This document shows, one piece after another, positions 32,464 through 43,900 of a stretch of DNA of 64,000 nt (position 1 is its first letter; each line of letters begins with the position of its first letter). Source of the DNA: Eutreptiella sp. 'Long Island Sound 2002' (Eukaryota > Euglenozoa > Euglenophyceae > Eutreptiales > Eutreptiaceae); NCBI GenBank assembly GCA_964036045.1, contig OZ038381.1, positions 149,615,596 to 149,679,595 on the forward strand. Direction: 5' to 3'. A model generated the notes under the pieces. The model did no database searches and was not told the origin of the DNA. It saw only the letters and a program-made list of their open reading frames with translations. Both the position numbers and the translations under genes were made by a program.

Positions 32464-33976
32464 TCAATTCAACTCGTACCAGCGGATCATCACATCTCAA
32501 TACTCCTTCACATAAATCGTCTGCTTTCTAAGAGCCTCGGTAAACAATCTCCATGTCCGTTTAGAGAGCGCTGCCGCTTTAAACACAACTGCTTGTTTTC
32601 TCACAACGATGATTTATCACTCTGCAGTCAAACACAAACAAACACGCCAAATCACGTTTCTACTCATTCCCCGTACGCCTCAGGCAAAAATGGGCTTCCG
32701 GCCGAAGAAGAACTGGATGTACATTCATCTGGCAACTTTTCCAAGGGTACTGTCCCCTCCACCCTTGGCGTGCACACTGGGCCATCCACAACCACGTCAA
32801 CCGCCAATAAACACTCCGAACACTCCTCCGCAGATTCATCTGCAAGCTGGACTTCAGTACGGAGAGTCAAGCATTTCCGACAACCCAAAGTAGAATTACC
32901 AGATCAAACGAAGAGGTGCAAAGACTGTCAGTCTGCCTTTGAACTCGAACAAGCGGCAGCACAATGGTTTTTGGACCGCGGACTACATCTCCCACTGCGC
33001 TGCAAGCAATGCAGAGCAGCAAAAAAAGGGCATCACCAAAACCTGCAATCGGCGCAACCTGCCAAAGTTTCTCCAATACCACCAAGGCCGTCAAGTAAGC
33101 GAAGCTAAAGCATGGCACCCTCAAGTTGAAGCAGCATCTCTGTTATTCCCGAGCAACGACTCCAAAGATCCAGCGGATAATCCCACACACTGCCGAAGTA
33201 ACTCAAGTCCAGAAGAAGTCACTTTTCAAAAAAATGACCATGATTCGCTTTCTGAGCACTCATTGCCTCTCCTCAACACGAGAGCTGTCGGCAAATCCAA
33301 GGAAAAGAAGAGCGAGACTCGCGTGCCCCCTGAACCCATTCAGGACGACATCGGTCCTACTCCAGCAGAGGAAAAAGCCAGACTTGAGTTTCATGAATCA
33401 TCGGACAACGGTGTCGAGTTCCGTGCTGCCTCTGAGCCAAAAGGGCGTTTTTGGGACAGCTCGTCAACCGAAAATGAGCCTGAATCCGTGCCATCCGCGG
33501 CATCAGCGCCACCAACGTATTGGAAATCAAGAACAATGGCCATATACGACAGTCCCAAGGAACAATGCCAACTCTTTGAAGACGCATCACTGCACTATGC
33601 ATCAGACTCCCTCCCTGCTCTGGAGTCGTCCAGCAACTCTGGCGCAGACGAACACGATCTTGCACTCCCTCACGATCAAGCAAATTCTTTCACCCCTCCT
33701 GAGTCTCCAAGCAACGTTGAAACAGATAAGACTGAATCCACCCTTCCTCTCAGTGATCAATTTCAAGTCGATGACAAACGTCTGAAGTCAAGACTTTGGC
33801 AACTACTTCACAACCGCCCTACATACTCTCGCTTGATGGCTAAAGCTTGGGTAAATGTGGTTCACGAGAACAACATCAACTGTCACACAAATGTGAAATA
33901 CAAAGCCTGGATGGCCATCCAACTGGTTCGAGAATATGAACACTTACGCCGAGCAGAACCCCATTTGATTGGATAA
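32464..33976 (+). pseudogene. Zinc-finger protein encoded by the retrocopy (CCCH finger plus C2C2 ribbon), probably frameshifted
   Basis: The first frame (to 33108) has a CCCH-type finger at 32554-32604 (C-X5-C-X5-C-X3-H) and then, from about 32917, CKDC...LRCKQCR. The latter resembles the C-X2-C ... RC-X2-CR 'probable zinc-ribbon' family (zf_Tbcl type). A serine/acidic-rich C-terminal part continues in another frame to 33976, ending with a short helical segment (LKSRLWQLL...KAWMAIQLVREYEHLRR). The frame change lies around 33060-33110; it could be a mutation, or a retained intron, since CAAGTAAGC there resembles a donor site. CCCH fingers usually bind RNA. Whether this was a host gene or a transposon ORF cannot be told from one copy. 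Confidence 0.6.
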
Positions 33977-34387
33977 TTGTTCACTGTCGGTCTTCACTAA
34001 TTCTCACACAGATTGGCCCAGTGTTGCTACGCAAGGGACAGGGCGACTGCAGGTTCTCTTGTGTTTTCACATACTTGTTTTTGATTTTAGTCACCGATTT
34101 TTTCATCGCCTCTGACCACCAATAATCGCCAAAATCACACTCAACTGTTTCTTCCCTCTCACTGAAACAACTTCAATGACCATCCGGCACAAAACCACAT
34201 TGCCACTCACCAGGTCCACATATTGCAAATTTAGGAAAGCCTGCTTGTAGCCCATGGTTTCAGTTATGAAAGTGCTTAGCACCTTGGGCAGGTTTAAACT
34301 TCTTTTTGTACATATGCGGCTGTCTGTCGGTGAACCTCGCATGGGAGCAATGTTTTGTGTTTCTTCGGCGGGGGACCGCCATGCCTC
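33977..34387 (+). other. Presumed 3' untranslated part of the retrocopy
   Basis: This is AT-richer sequence after the C-terminal stop, without a supported reading frame, ending in the A run (34388-34392) next to the target duplication. No AATAAA signal is obvious near the end. Confidence 0.45.
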
Positions 34388-34491
34388 AAAAAAAGAACAA
34401 GACGACTAGAAAGGAAAAAAGGGAAAGGAAGAAGGGCGTCAACGAGGTTGATGCCGAGGAGACTTCCCCTACTTCCACAACCGACGCCCCC

Positions 34492-34537
34492 TAGCGGAGC
34501 CCCTGCAGCCAAGGGCCCCAGCTAGGGCGGTCGCAGG
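34492..34537 (+). promoter_or_regulatory. Gag-pol junction with in-frame UAG and hairpin (candidate readthrough signal), element D
   Basis: Gag ends at TAG (34492-34494), followed in the same frame by CGG AGC CCC and an open frame through protease. No ATG starts pol; the frame passes a GTG at 34546. The CCTGC...GCAGG and GCCC...GGGC stems found in C are present base for base. Conservation of the stop in C and D, although both have picked up other mutations, argues that it is functional rather than a lesion. Confidence 0.65.
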
Positions 34538-35286
34538 ATGGTGACGTGGGAAGCGCCGAACCATCCCAGTCGGGAGTCGATAAGCACAAGGGGACTGCCG
34601 CGGGCGGAAGGCCCGGTCCGGCACCCAGTCGCGGAGGCGGGGTGAGGGCAATCGAAGGCACGAACCCTTGCACCCGTCCGTCCTTCGCGACCAAGAATGT
34701 GTTTGACGTACTTCAAGATCTATCCGAGAGTATCGGAGGATCACCCGGACCGCAGCGGGATGCTGCAGATGGGCAGCCTGAGCCCATTGTCCACGACCTG
34801 CACCAGTCGCTTGTTGAGCTTCTGGAACGGCCGGAGATCCTGAGTTTGCACGCCCTGCGCCGTGTCGGTCGCGAGCGGCAGTTGCATCTTAAGGTCCGTG
34901 CCCTATGCGGGGAAGTGGAAAAGGTATTCGACGTGTTGGTCGACACGGGAGCTCAGGTCAGCTTAGTCAAGGCTGGCCTACTTCCGCCAGAGTGTCTGAC
35001 CGAGGGTCGGAAACCTGTCAGGCTGAAGGTGGCGAACAGCCAGTACATGGTGGGAGGCACGAAGGAAGCGGCCATTGGGCTGCAGTTCGTGAACCATCGT
35101 GAGCTGAGCCGCCCAGACCTCGACAAGGAAATCCTCCTGCACGGTCGCTTCTACGAGGCCGAGATGGACTCGGACATGATCGTCTGGTACGACTTCATGA
35201 TGGACACGGACTCCGGCGTCCTCCCGGCCAAGGGCCTCCAAGACCCTGTACGAGGACGACCAGCTCTCGTGGCTTTCGTCACCTGA
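34495..35286 (+). CDS. pol: Element D pol, protease part
   Basis: This is open from the gag UAG. A leader of about 120 codons (PSFATKNVFDVLQDL...) precedes the aspartic protease, with active site DTGAQVSLVKAGLLPPE (about 34945-34995) and the downstream IGLQFVNHRELSRPDL part. Retropepsins act as dimers and cut the Gag-Pol polyprotein. A frameshift relative to C near 35225 (after SGVLPAK) ends this frame at 35286. The continuing frame is 35294 onwards. Confidence 0.85.
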   Translation, partial: RSPCSQGPQLGRSQDGDVGSAEPSQSGVDKHKGTAAGGRPGPAPSRGGGVRAIEGTNPCTRPSFATKNVFDVLQDLSESIGGSPGPQRDAADGQPEPIVHDLHQSLVELLERPEILSLHALRRVGRERQLHLKVRALCGEVEKVFDVLVDTGAQVSLVKAGLLPPECLTEGRKPVRLKVANSQYMVGGTKEAAIGLQFVNHRELSRPDLDKEILLHGRFYEAEMDSDMIVWYDFMMDTDSGVLPAKGLQDPVRGRPALVAFVT

Positions 35287-35293
35287 GCACCAT

Positions 35294-37549
35294 GTGGAAT
35301 GCCAATGGATCCACCTCGAACGCGATCAGCTCGAAGTAGCCGCACTGGGCACTGAGCCAACTGGGCCAGCAAACCAGGAGTACGGCGTAAGGCCGGAAGT
35401 GGCGAGCCGAGTGGTTGCGGACCTGGTAGCTTCGGATCTGGCCCTGGATGCGTTCTCTTCAGGAACCTCCGCCCATCTTCGGGTGTGTGAGAAGTACTGG
35501 AGCGCCCAGAACTCCGCGTGGAAGAAGCACTGGGGTCCGCATCAGGGCTTGATGTGGATCCATTGCCCCCGTTGGGACATTCCAAGAGCGATAGCGAAGA
35601 TTCGCAAAGACTGCTCCAAGGCAGTGCTGGTTGTTCCTATGGGATGCACCGAGGAGGAAAGTACCCGACATTGGGTAGCCTCATTGACCAACATGACCTT
35701 AAACAAGGTCGGCCTACCGGCTCGAGAGAGTGTCTATCAGGACGCTAAGGGACAGCCCATGCCACCCCAGAGATGGCCAACAGAATTCCACTATGTGGAT
35801 GGGGGCCTTGATCAGGCCGACGCCACGGACTTCGTGTGTGTCAACCGCATCATAGCAGAGCCCTGGCGGCAATGCTTTGCGGTTCCCCCTGTTGACATCG
35901 AATAATCGGAATCAGAAGACCCCCTCACAGAAGAGGAGCTGGATCTGGTTCAGGGATATATGGATCAGCCCTTTCACGACTGGGGAAACCAGCGTGAGGG
36001 CAAAGGCCAGGACAAAGCCTGGTGGGAAGTGGACTCAATCGTCTCTGGTTCCTATGAAGGGAACACCTTCGTTCAGAGGGTGCGGGACCACCTGTCCAGC
36101 CAGGACGAGCCAATCGGGGGTAACCCACCCACCTACGGCGATCTATTCCGAGGCAAGACCAGAGATGGCCCTTTGGGCCACCTGGGAAGACCGCCTGAGC
36201 CAAAGACGAGCGGAGTAGCTACCCCTCAAGTAAGCTCCGTGGTTCAAGTGCCCGGAAAAGCCAAGGCGGAGTCCGACGATTGCCCCAAGATTCAGGCATT
36301 GAGGGCCAGGCTGAAGCAGAAGTATGGGGATACCTTCTTCAGCGGAAAGCCTGTGTTTCCCCCACCGGTGCGTGGACCGTATGGCGAGGCCAAGATACGA
36401 CTGAAGCAGGACCCCCGTGTGTATCGTCACCGGGAGCTTGCCCTTAGGGGCGAGTGGAAGGAGGCCATGGAGAAGATCCTCCGTGACTTCATCCAGAGAG
36501 GCTGGCTCGAGCCGTGCCACTCCGAATGGGCCTCTCCGTGCTTCGTCGTCCCCAAGAAGGTGGCCGGTGAATGGCGGCTCGTGGTCGACTACCGCGGCCT
36601 AAACGCCCGAACGCAGCACGACAGCTATACGCTGCCCCTCATTGAGGACATGCTGCAAATACAACACCGGCGGAGGATCTTCACGGTGATTGACCTGAAA
36701 CATGGTTATCATCAGATGCCTCTCGCCGAGGAGTCCCGTGCCTGCACAGCCATGAGGACCCCACTTGGACCTCTCCAGTGGAAGGTGATGCCCATGGGCG
36801 TTACCAACGGCAATGCGGCTTTTCAGCGGATGCTGGAGAACCTGCTTGAGCCGGTGCGCGACTGTGCGGACCCCTTCGTGGACGACGTGATCATCGCGTC
36901 CGGGGACCCCAGTATGAGCTACGAGGAGCTCCTGGAGGCACACGAGAGGGACATCACTCGGGTGCTGAACCTTCTGGTTCGGCACAAACTCACGGGCAGC
37001 AGTGACAAGGCCACCATTGCGGTAAGCGAGGTGGTCTTCGCTGGCCACGTAGTCGGGAACGGGCAGCGAAAGCCCATACCTGGCAAGGTGGCTGCGATTG
37101 AGCACTGGGAAAAGCCCAAGACGGTCTCTGAGCTACGGGCGTATCTGGGGTTCTGCAACTACTACTCGGGGTATATCAAGATGTATGCCGAGTATGCAGC
37201 CCCCATGACGACCATGCTCAAGGGCAACCGAGAGGAGACCAAGAAGGGGTCCAAGAAGGCTCTGGTCTGGGATGCTGATTCCGACCGTGCCTTTGAGGGG
37301 ACGAAGCAGGCGCTGCTATCCGCAGTGGGTCTGCAGGTCGTGGATCCCGACCGAGGGTTCGTCCCGCGCACCGACGCTTCCGACTACGCCGTTGGCGCTG
37401 TGTCCGAGCAAGTGCTTGACGACCGGAGGCACGTGCCCGTTGCCTTCTGGAGCCGAGTCCTGGCGGAAGGCCAGAGACGGACGTGGATCTCCGTGAAAAG
37501 GAGGCGTATGCCATCGTCATGGCTCTCAGGAAATGGGCTGGGTACATAG
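35294..37549 (+). pseudogene. pol: Element D pol: protease-RT linker, reverse transcriptase, RNase H start
   Basis: The frame runs from 35294. It contains a TAA at 35903-35905 where C has GAA, reopens, and is uninterrupted 35960-37549 (529 codons). In that part reverse transcriptase motifs are CFVVPKKVAGEWRLVVDYRGLN, FTVIDLKHGYHQMP, PMGVTNGNAAFQRML and the catalytic FVDD (36875-36886, residue 306). Then come thumb and connection (KPKTVSELRAYLGFCNYYSGYI) and the start of RNase H (RTDASDYAVGAV). A 1-nt loss near 37490 relative to C moves RNase H into the next frame. The enzyme would copy element RNA into DNA inside the particle. Both catalytic aspartates are kept, unlike in C. Confidence 0.9.
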
Positions 37550-39477
37550 CCCTCCATCCCGTCACCGTCTGCACCGACCATCAGAGTCTGCGGTCGTGGC
37601 ACAAGGAGCACGTGGACACCCCCTCAGTTCCCGGCTCCCGAAGGGCAAGATGGCATGAGACCTTGGCCAAGTTCGATCTCACTGTTGTGTATATTCCTGG
37701 AAAGGATAACACCGTGGCGGACTGTCTCAGCAGGTGGGCCTATCCCGCCAGCAAGGGCATGACAGATATCTCTGCCCATGGCGATGAGGCTGAGACCGCT
37801 GAAGCCAAGAGGATCATCGAGATGGAGCGCCTGATGGAGGAGGAGGGTGTAAAATGCTTCGTCGTCATGGCTGCCGATGCCCCCCTCGGAAAGAGGGTGA
37901 GCAGAGCGGTCAGTGTACTCGCCCCTGAGGGAGCTGAGTCCGACAAGCACCTCTTCCTGGAGTCTTGCCTCCAGGACGACTGGACCGACGACTACGCCAA
38001 GTCTGAGGCCTTTGCGGCCGAGTATAGGGCTGTGACCGACCCTGACGACGGGCAGAAGTGGCCAAAAGGGCTGACTGAGGAAGATGGCAAGCTCTACCGG
38101 AATGGTAAGCTGCTAGTACCGGAGTCCCGGGTGCTCGAGCTTTGTGAAGCTTGGCAGCACCACATGCTGCACCCAGGGGTCAAGAAGCAAGCCCTTGACA
38201 TGCAGCGCCGGTTCGAGATCGACCATATCGTTCTCTACACCGCCATCAAGAAGGTCAGGGGGGGTTGCTCGGTCTGCCAGGCCTGCAATCCCGATAACCG
38301 GAACGTCAAGGGGGAAGCCCAATGGAACCCGGTTCCTGATCAGCCCATGGAGAGCGTGGCCATGGACGTCTTCTCCATGCCCGAAGTTCACATTGGCAAG
38401 GAGACCTTTGACTGTGTGGCTCTCTGTGTGGATCGCCACAGTGGCTACGTAGTAGCCGTTCCAGCACGCAAAAAGGGGTTGCTTGCCAAGGAAGTGGCAG
38501 TCATGATGATTCGTCATTGGCTGACCGTCTTTGACATCCCCCGCACCATTTGCAGTGACCGAGGGCCCCAGTTTACTGGTGGCTGGTTCAAGGCTATGTG
38601 TTCCCTCATGGGGATACGTCATGCCATGGGCGTCGCCTATCTGAGCCGGTCTAACGGCCGTGCTGAAGTGGCTGGACGGCAGCTGTTCGAGAAGCTGCGC
38701 AAGATCCACATCACCAATCCACGTCGGAACTGGTTTGAGGAGATGTGGCCTGCTCTGAGGGCCCATCATGACACCCCCACTCCGGGCGGTTTGTCCCCTC
38801 ACCAGATTCTGTTCGGCAGGGACCCCCTGGGTAGGGGACTTCCCTTGTCTGGTGATGGCATGGCTATGGATGCCAAGGAATTCTTCGCGCGGCAAGAGCA
38901 AACGGCGCGGGACGTCCACCAGCAGCTCAACAAGGAGCATGCTGAGCGTCAGAAGTCCGCCCCGAGCTCGACAGCGCAGAAGTTCAGGGTGGGAGACCCG
39001 GTGTGGGTGATCAGACCCCGCCCTATGGGCACCCACCGCACCAAAACCTGGTTCACACCCGGCGAGGTGGTCCGCAGGATTGGTGAGGACACCTACCGCA
39101 TCAAGGTGGGTCACGGACAGTTCCGGGAGCGCCACGAGAGTCAACTCCGTGTACGGGAACCCGACCTCCGTGGCCAGCATGTGTCTCTGAGCTATGCCGC
39201 ACATGAGGCCGATTCGGACGACGACTATGCTGAGCAGGACGACTATACAGTCGAGAAGATCCTGGCTCAGCGTCCGAAGGCCTCGGCACCCGGAGGTCTG
39301 GAGTTCAAGGTTTGTTGGCGAGGCTATGGGCCGTCCCACGACACCTGGGAACCCGTCTCCTCGTTCGTGCCGCGGGTCAATACTCCCTTCATGGAGTACA
39401 TCCGCAAGCACAAGACCAAGATCCATGTTTCGGACTTGGCAGCACTCAACCAGGCGATTGCAGCCAGGGGTGCCTGA
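37483..39477 (+). CDS. pol: Element D pol: RNase H end, integrase, chromodomain (664-codon frame)
   Basis: The frame begins inside RNase H (TDHQSLRSW, GKDNTVADCLSRWA). The integrase zinc-binding HHCC motif is HHMLHP...CSVCQAC (about 38157-38285). The catalytic triad is D in MDVFSMPEV, D in CSDRGPQF and E in SNGRAEVA, with exactly 35 residues between the second D and the E. A C-terminal chromodomain (DYTVEKILAQR...FKVCWRGYGPSHDTWEPVSSF, about 39241-39360) keeps the aromatic W/Y/W set that reads methylated histone tails. In chromoviruses this domain directs integration, commonly to heterochromatin. It ends at TGA 39475-39477. This frame has no internal lesion. Confidence 0.92.
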   Translation: MDLREKEAYAIVMALRKWAGYIALHPVTVCTDHQSLRSWHKEHVDTPSVPGSRRARWHETLAKFDLTVVYIPGKDNTVADCLSRWAYPASKGMTDISAHGDEAETAEAKRIIEMERLMEEEGVKCFVVMAADAPLGKRVSRAVSVLAPEGAESDKHLFLESCLQDDWTDDYAKSEAFAAEYRAVTDPDDGQKWPKGLTEEDGKLYRNGKLLVPESRVLELCEAWQHHMLHPGVKKQALDMQRRFEIDHIVLYTAIKKVRGGCSVCQACNPDNRNVKGEAQWNPVPDQPMESVAMDVFSMPEVHIGKETFDCVALCVDRHSGYVVAVPARKKGLLAKEVAVMMIRHWLTVFDIPRTICSDRGPQFTGGWFKAMCSLMGIRHAMGVAYLSRSNGRAEVAGRQLFEKLRKIHITNPRRNWFEEMWPALRAHHDTPTPGGLSPHQILFGRDPLGRGLPLSGDGMAMDAKEFFARQEQTARDVHQQLNKEHAERQKSAPSSTAQKFRVGDPVWVIRPRPMGTHRTKTWFTPGEVVRRIGEDTYRIKVGHGQFRERHESQLRVREPDLRGQHVSLSYAAHEADSDDDYAEQDDYTVEKILAQRPKASAPGGLEFKVCWRGYGPSHDTWEPVSSFVPRVNTPFMEYIRKHKTKIHVSDLAALNQAIAARGA

Positions 39478-40962
39478 TCAGCGCCCCGAGCTCTCCCCTG
39501 ATGCGTTTTGAGCTCTTGTGAGGCCGACGGATCGTCCCTTACTTGCTTGCTCTCTTCCATCTTCCGGTGACCTGCCATCAGAGTGGCCATATACCCCCCC
39601 CTGCTGACTCCAGAGGAGGATGGCCCCTCTCTTCTTCTTTTCGTCACTCCCCCCCTGCTGAATCCTTGGGAAACCAGGTAGGGCGACTGACCTTCATATT
39701 TCTGAGCTCTTGGGGCCTTGAAGCCCATACGACGTTGCGCAACGGATGCCGCTGTCATCGGCATTGCAAATTTTTGGTGTGTGGTCTGGTTCCATGGCAC
39801 CTGCGGAATCCAGACCAGTCAACGTGTGTCTCGAGACTATATATGGCCTGCATTCAGGCGTTTTCCTGTTCACCCTCCTGCATTTGCCTTATCCTGACTG
39901 TGGCGTGGTTTGGCGCTCTGTCCAGAGTGTGTTTACACGCCTATTTACCCCGTTTGTTTTGCTTTTATGCCCCCTCAGGATGTGTGCATTTGTACGTTAC
40001 GATAGTCAGCCCATCACCGACAGATGGACTGTTTTCTCCCCCCCCAGGGGATGCGAATCGAAATACAGACGCGCCCTGAGTCGCCGTTTACATGCTTTTA
40101 CTTAAGGTCCAGCCTGGACCATTACCGACGAACATATTCTTCTGTTTGAGTGCCCGTGATACCGTGTGCCCTATTCGCTGTGTATGTGGAGATCCGGATG
40201 GCGCCAGGCGGGAAGCCCAGTTGCCTGACTACACTCCCAGCGGTCCGCCACTGTCAGTCCCAGTGTGAGCCTACCGACTCGCAGACGCACTTGCAGTCGG
40301 ATGGCGACCTCCGGTGTCCTGACCTCGGTCAGTCTGCCTGGGAAACTGGTGGTTTGAGGAGTCGACGCCTCCGCCCACACTGCATGAGGACTCCCTCATG
40401 TATGGCCTTCTTGGTAATAGGGCGAGGGAAAAGACGGCCTTGATGCCCGATCCCTTAAGGAGGAGCTCGCTCGGCTGTACCACTCTGGACTCGCGTCGTA
40501 TGGATATGGACATGGTGCGCCCGAGGAAGGACCCGTGGGGACTCTCCCCAGTCGGCGGGCCTTGGGAAGCTTGGGGTGGCCTGATGGATCTTTGTGGTCG
40601 CTCTCGACCTGTGGGACCACCTCGGTCGTCGTGTGTCGCCTATCTTGGGCGTGTATGCCACTGCCACTGTGGTGGTGACCGTAGCAGCCGGCACCCGGTG
40701 CGCCTGGTATGGGTTAACGGGTCCTTTGGATGCCGAACAATCGCCGCCAGGACCCGGGACTTGATACTTGATACTGTACTTTTGATTACTAACGACTACA
40801 GCTTCATACCTGTTCTACAGTGCGATTGTTATGCGCAACCTAACCCACCAATCGGCCTGAGGTGAGGATGGGACACACCCCCCCTTCAGGGGGTGGTCCT
40901 GGGTACCCGCTGCCATGCGTGGGTATTATCGAGCCCCCCCCAGGGTTTGCTCTAAGGAGGGG
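39478..40962 (+). other. Element D 3' untranslated region (about 1.5 kb)
   Basis: There is no credible coding frame between the pol stop and the polypurine tract. The region is well conserved with 46572-48050 of C. It contains repeated pyrimidine tracts with CCTGCTGA (near 39597 and 39650) and, near the end, facing C and G runs (CCCCCCCTTCAGGGGG near 40880) that can form a hairpin. Conserved non-coding length of this size suggests packaging, export or accessory functions, which is inference. Confidence 0.6.
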
Positions 40963-40974
40963 GGTGAAGCGGTA
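40963..40974 (+). other. Element D polypurine tract
   Basis: AAGGAGGGGGG, ending at the base before TGAAGCGG of the 3' LTR, is the expected plus-strand primer. The same tract, with the same upstream GGGTTTGCTCT, precedes the 3' LTR of C. Confidence 0.85.
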
Positions 40975-43900
40975 CCCAGAACCCCATGGCTAGGGCAGGG
41001 CATACAACCGGTCTCCGGTCCACTAACCCCATGTATGGAAGGGAAGACCGGTCTCCGGTCCACTAACCCCATGCACGGAAGGCGCCCGTTGACGCCCGGT
41101 GCGAGCCCGGCTGGAGCGTGTTCCGTGCCGTGAAGCCCCGCATCGGCAACCGATGCACCGCCAGCGGAGATTTATATATCAGAATATCAGGAATCACCAG
41201 GGTCTTATTTTCATATTGTTTCCGTCAATTTTTACGCTTCCGTTCTGATATTCACTGTTTCGACAGCTGGCGGTTAGCTCGCGACTTTAGCGTAACCGCC
41301 AGTTTAACTGTTATTAATGGAAATTTTAACGCTATCCGTGACGAAGGCTCTAAAGTCTTCAGGAACTGCATTGATGCATCCGCAATTTTCACATTCTACA
41401 CTCGCAACCTTAATCCGAATTTTTCAGGATGTCGAAATCGGATTTTCGACTTCGACATCCCCGCACTTGATTTGACCTCTTTCAAGTGGACCTACGTGCT
41501 TCCCTATGCACGAATCAACTTTCCTTTTATCTTGCCCTCCATTTGTCTTAGAGATATGGGCAAAACAAAGTTGATTCGTGGGGCCACTTGTGAGGGTCAT
41601 ATCTCGTGCCGCTTGCGAGGAATGACAATAAGGAAACGTGGGATGTATTCACAATACTCCCGACGTAATTTAGGAAGCATTATACGCCTTGCGTTTCCAC
41701 ACGTGCGCGCTAGTGTAATGGATCATGGTCAAGAGGGTAGAGTTTGCGTTATAACTCTTTGGCCATGATATTGCGTGCGTTAAGATAAATTTCGAGTGTA
41801 GCGCGCAAGTGTTGATGATGCATAGGAACTCTCCTGGATTTCCTATGAGCCATTGACACAAAGTTATGCCCTTGGAGGGGCATGACATATCGTGGGGGGG
41901 GCTACCTTTTTGGGCAATATGGAGTATGTGCCTTGTGTTGTGTTGCGTGCCCATTTGGCGGGTCCATCGCTCCAAGCCAAACCCGCCAATGGACCTCATG
42001 TTGTGCAAGCCCCTTCTCCATACTCCCTACGATCAATTGCAAGCCTAACCTTCGTGAAGGGAAGCTTGTGTGGCGATCCCGAAGCGATGCGTTGGGAGCA
42101 AGGTGTGTGTTTTGCAATTTTCCATAATTTCATGTGCCCACTTGGGAAGTAGCGCTCGTGACCTTTCAAAGCGCCCCAAGTGGAGCACATATGTGGAATC
42201 GAAGGTCATTGGCGTCAAGTCATTCTGTTTAGAAGGATTAGTTGATTGCACGATCCAAGCCGAAGATATTATAACATAATTGTGCACCTTTCAAGGCACT
42301 TTTGTGTTTTTTTCCGCCAATTTTGCCGTTTTTGGCCCGTCATGATGTCAAGTGGCGACCGTGTATCTCAACGTTGCGCTCAATTGGGATCATGACCCAA
42401 GTATGTTATGAGGGTACATACTTCGGTGCCCAACATATCTTGGACCCGGCGAATAACTCCTCTTGAGATTGGCATACCGTGGCCGCCATGTTGGCAATTT
42501 GGGACTATCCCAAATCATGGGCTCACTTGGCGACCCTGCCATTCCCAAAACCGGAGGAGTTGGGCGACGCCCAAAAGATATGTTGGACACATAGGACTTG
42601 ATACCAATCCTATGGCACACTCCGGTCCAAGTCGGGCATGTGCCTCATTTGCCCCAACCATGAGTGTGCGCATTTTTGGCCATTTTGAGCAATTTTCCAC
42701 TTTTGCTGCCCGCCGTGCACTATGTTGAGCCCACCCGTGCACGCCGGACGCATGGACCAATGGACCATATATGACATGGGTGTTATGTATATTGGTCCCC
42801 ATGGTTCACACACCACGTGGGCGAAGCGGAGCAACCTTCGTTAAGGCGCTAGCCCAAAGTGAGTGTGGGCAATTTTGCCATTTTGGCATTTGTGGACCCA
42901 ATTGGGATCGACACCAGGCTCAGTGGCATTGAGATCTATGTTAGCCAAATACATGGAAATCTCTGTTAGACTCCTGGTGGATTGCGTATGGAATGGCGGA
43001 TCTGATCTCCAAGCCGGCATGGAGATATACTATTGGGAGCACCCCGAATTTTGGCTCATTTCGAGCAGCCAAAATGACCCCATTTTGGGACCCCAATTTC
43101 CCCCTTCCGTGTTGTCAATTGGCGGCCCCATTTCTCTATGCCCACAAGGAGCCCGGACCTAACTTCAAGTTGTACACTCAGATATGAGTCCTAGGTCCTG
43201 CCTCCTAACCTGTGAGCCATTGGCCTTGCCCTGGCCGGGCAAGCCGCGCGTGGGAATGACGCCAATTTTGGTGGTTTCGGCATCATGACCCCACTTGACG
43301 AACACTCGGTGCCCTGATGCCGGGACCTCAGAGGAAACCAGGTTGGGTGAGGGCTCCAGGGAGTTCGTATTCGAAGGGCATAGGGTCAGTTGCCTCGTCC
43401 CTACCTCTGGCGGGTCCGGACGAGAGGTCAATTTTGGAGATTTTTGAGCTAATTTCAGTTTGGGCTGAAACAGCCCATTTTCAGCTACCAACTCCTAGGT
43501 GATAATGGCGGCGCCATATCTCTGGCTCAGAAGGGAGTTAGGACCTGCAATTGAGGGAGCATTTGGAGCCATCCTCTGTTGGCCTTGGAGCACGTTGGTT
43601 CCCAGGAACTCGCTTGTGGCTGGGCAGGACACCCTCCCCATTGGCAGGGTTTCAGGGTCCGGACTGAGCAGGGCATGGGTAGTGTTTGAGCCCCCGGCCC
43701 CATCAGCCACTGAGAGGGTCGGACCTGGGATTGGGATATAAGTTGGGACTGAGTGTCTATTGTCCTGTAATGCCCTTATGCCAGTCCAGTCTTAACCCCA
43801 TGTGTACATATCCTGATGTGTTGCTGTACATACTTTCGTTCCCTTGTTGCAGAGTGGCAAGGATCCTGAAACGCTTTGTCACATGACACGAGCGTATTGA

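Larger units (their letters stand above)
32464..34392 (+). mobile_element. Retrocopy-like insertion (1929 bp) in the gag of element D
   Basis: The corresponding place in C runs straight through the Lys/Asn-rich Gag tail. In D it is split by 1929 bp flanked by a 15-bp direct repeat, with a run of A immediately before the right copy. Base composition and codon use are far less GC-rich than in the surrounding gag. No LTR or terminal inverted repeat is visible. These are the marks of LINE-mediated insertion of an mRNA or of a non-LTR element. The duplication plus insert is 1944 bp, a multiple of three, so the gag frame is kept and becomes fused to the inserted coding sequence. Confidence 0.75.

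Noticed and set aside
32464-34392. DNA transposon or Helitron in the gag of D
   Set aside because: There is no terminal inverted repeat and no transposase or helicase; a 15-bp duplication plus A run fits LINE-mediated insertion better.
38113-39426. 437-codon antisense frame opposite integrase of D
   Set aside because: The sense strand carries the complete integrase and chromodomain; the antisense product has no recognisable motif and is broken in C.
41118-41768. 216-codon frame in the LTR of D, with similar translation from the LTR of B
   Set aside because: The similarity is a by-product of nucleotide homology between LTRs; the 5' LTR copy is frameshifted and the counterpart in B lacks the same start and end.
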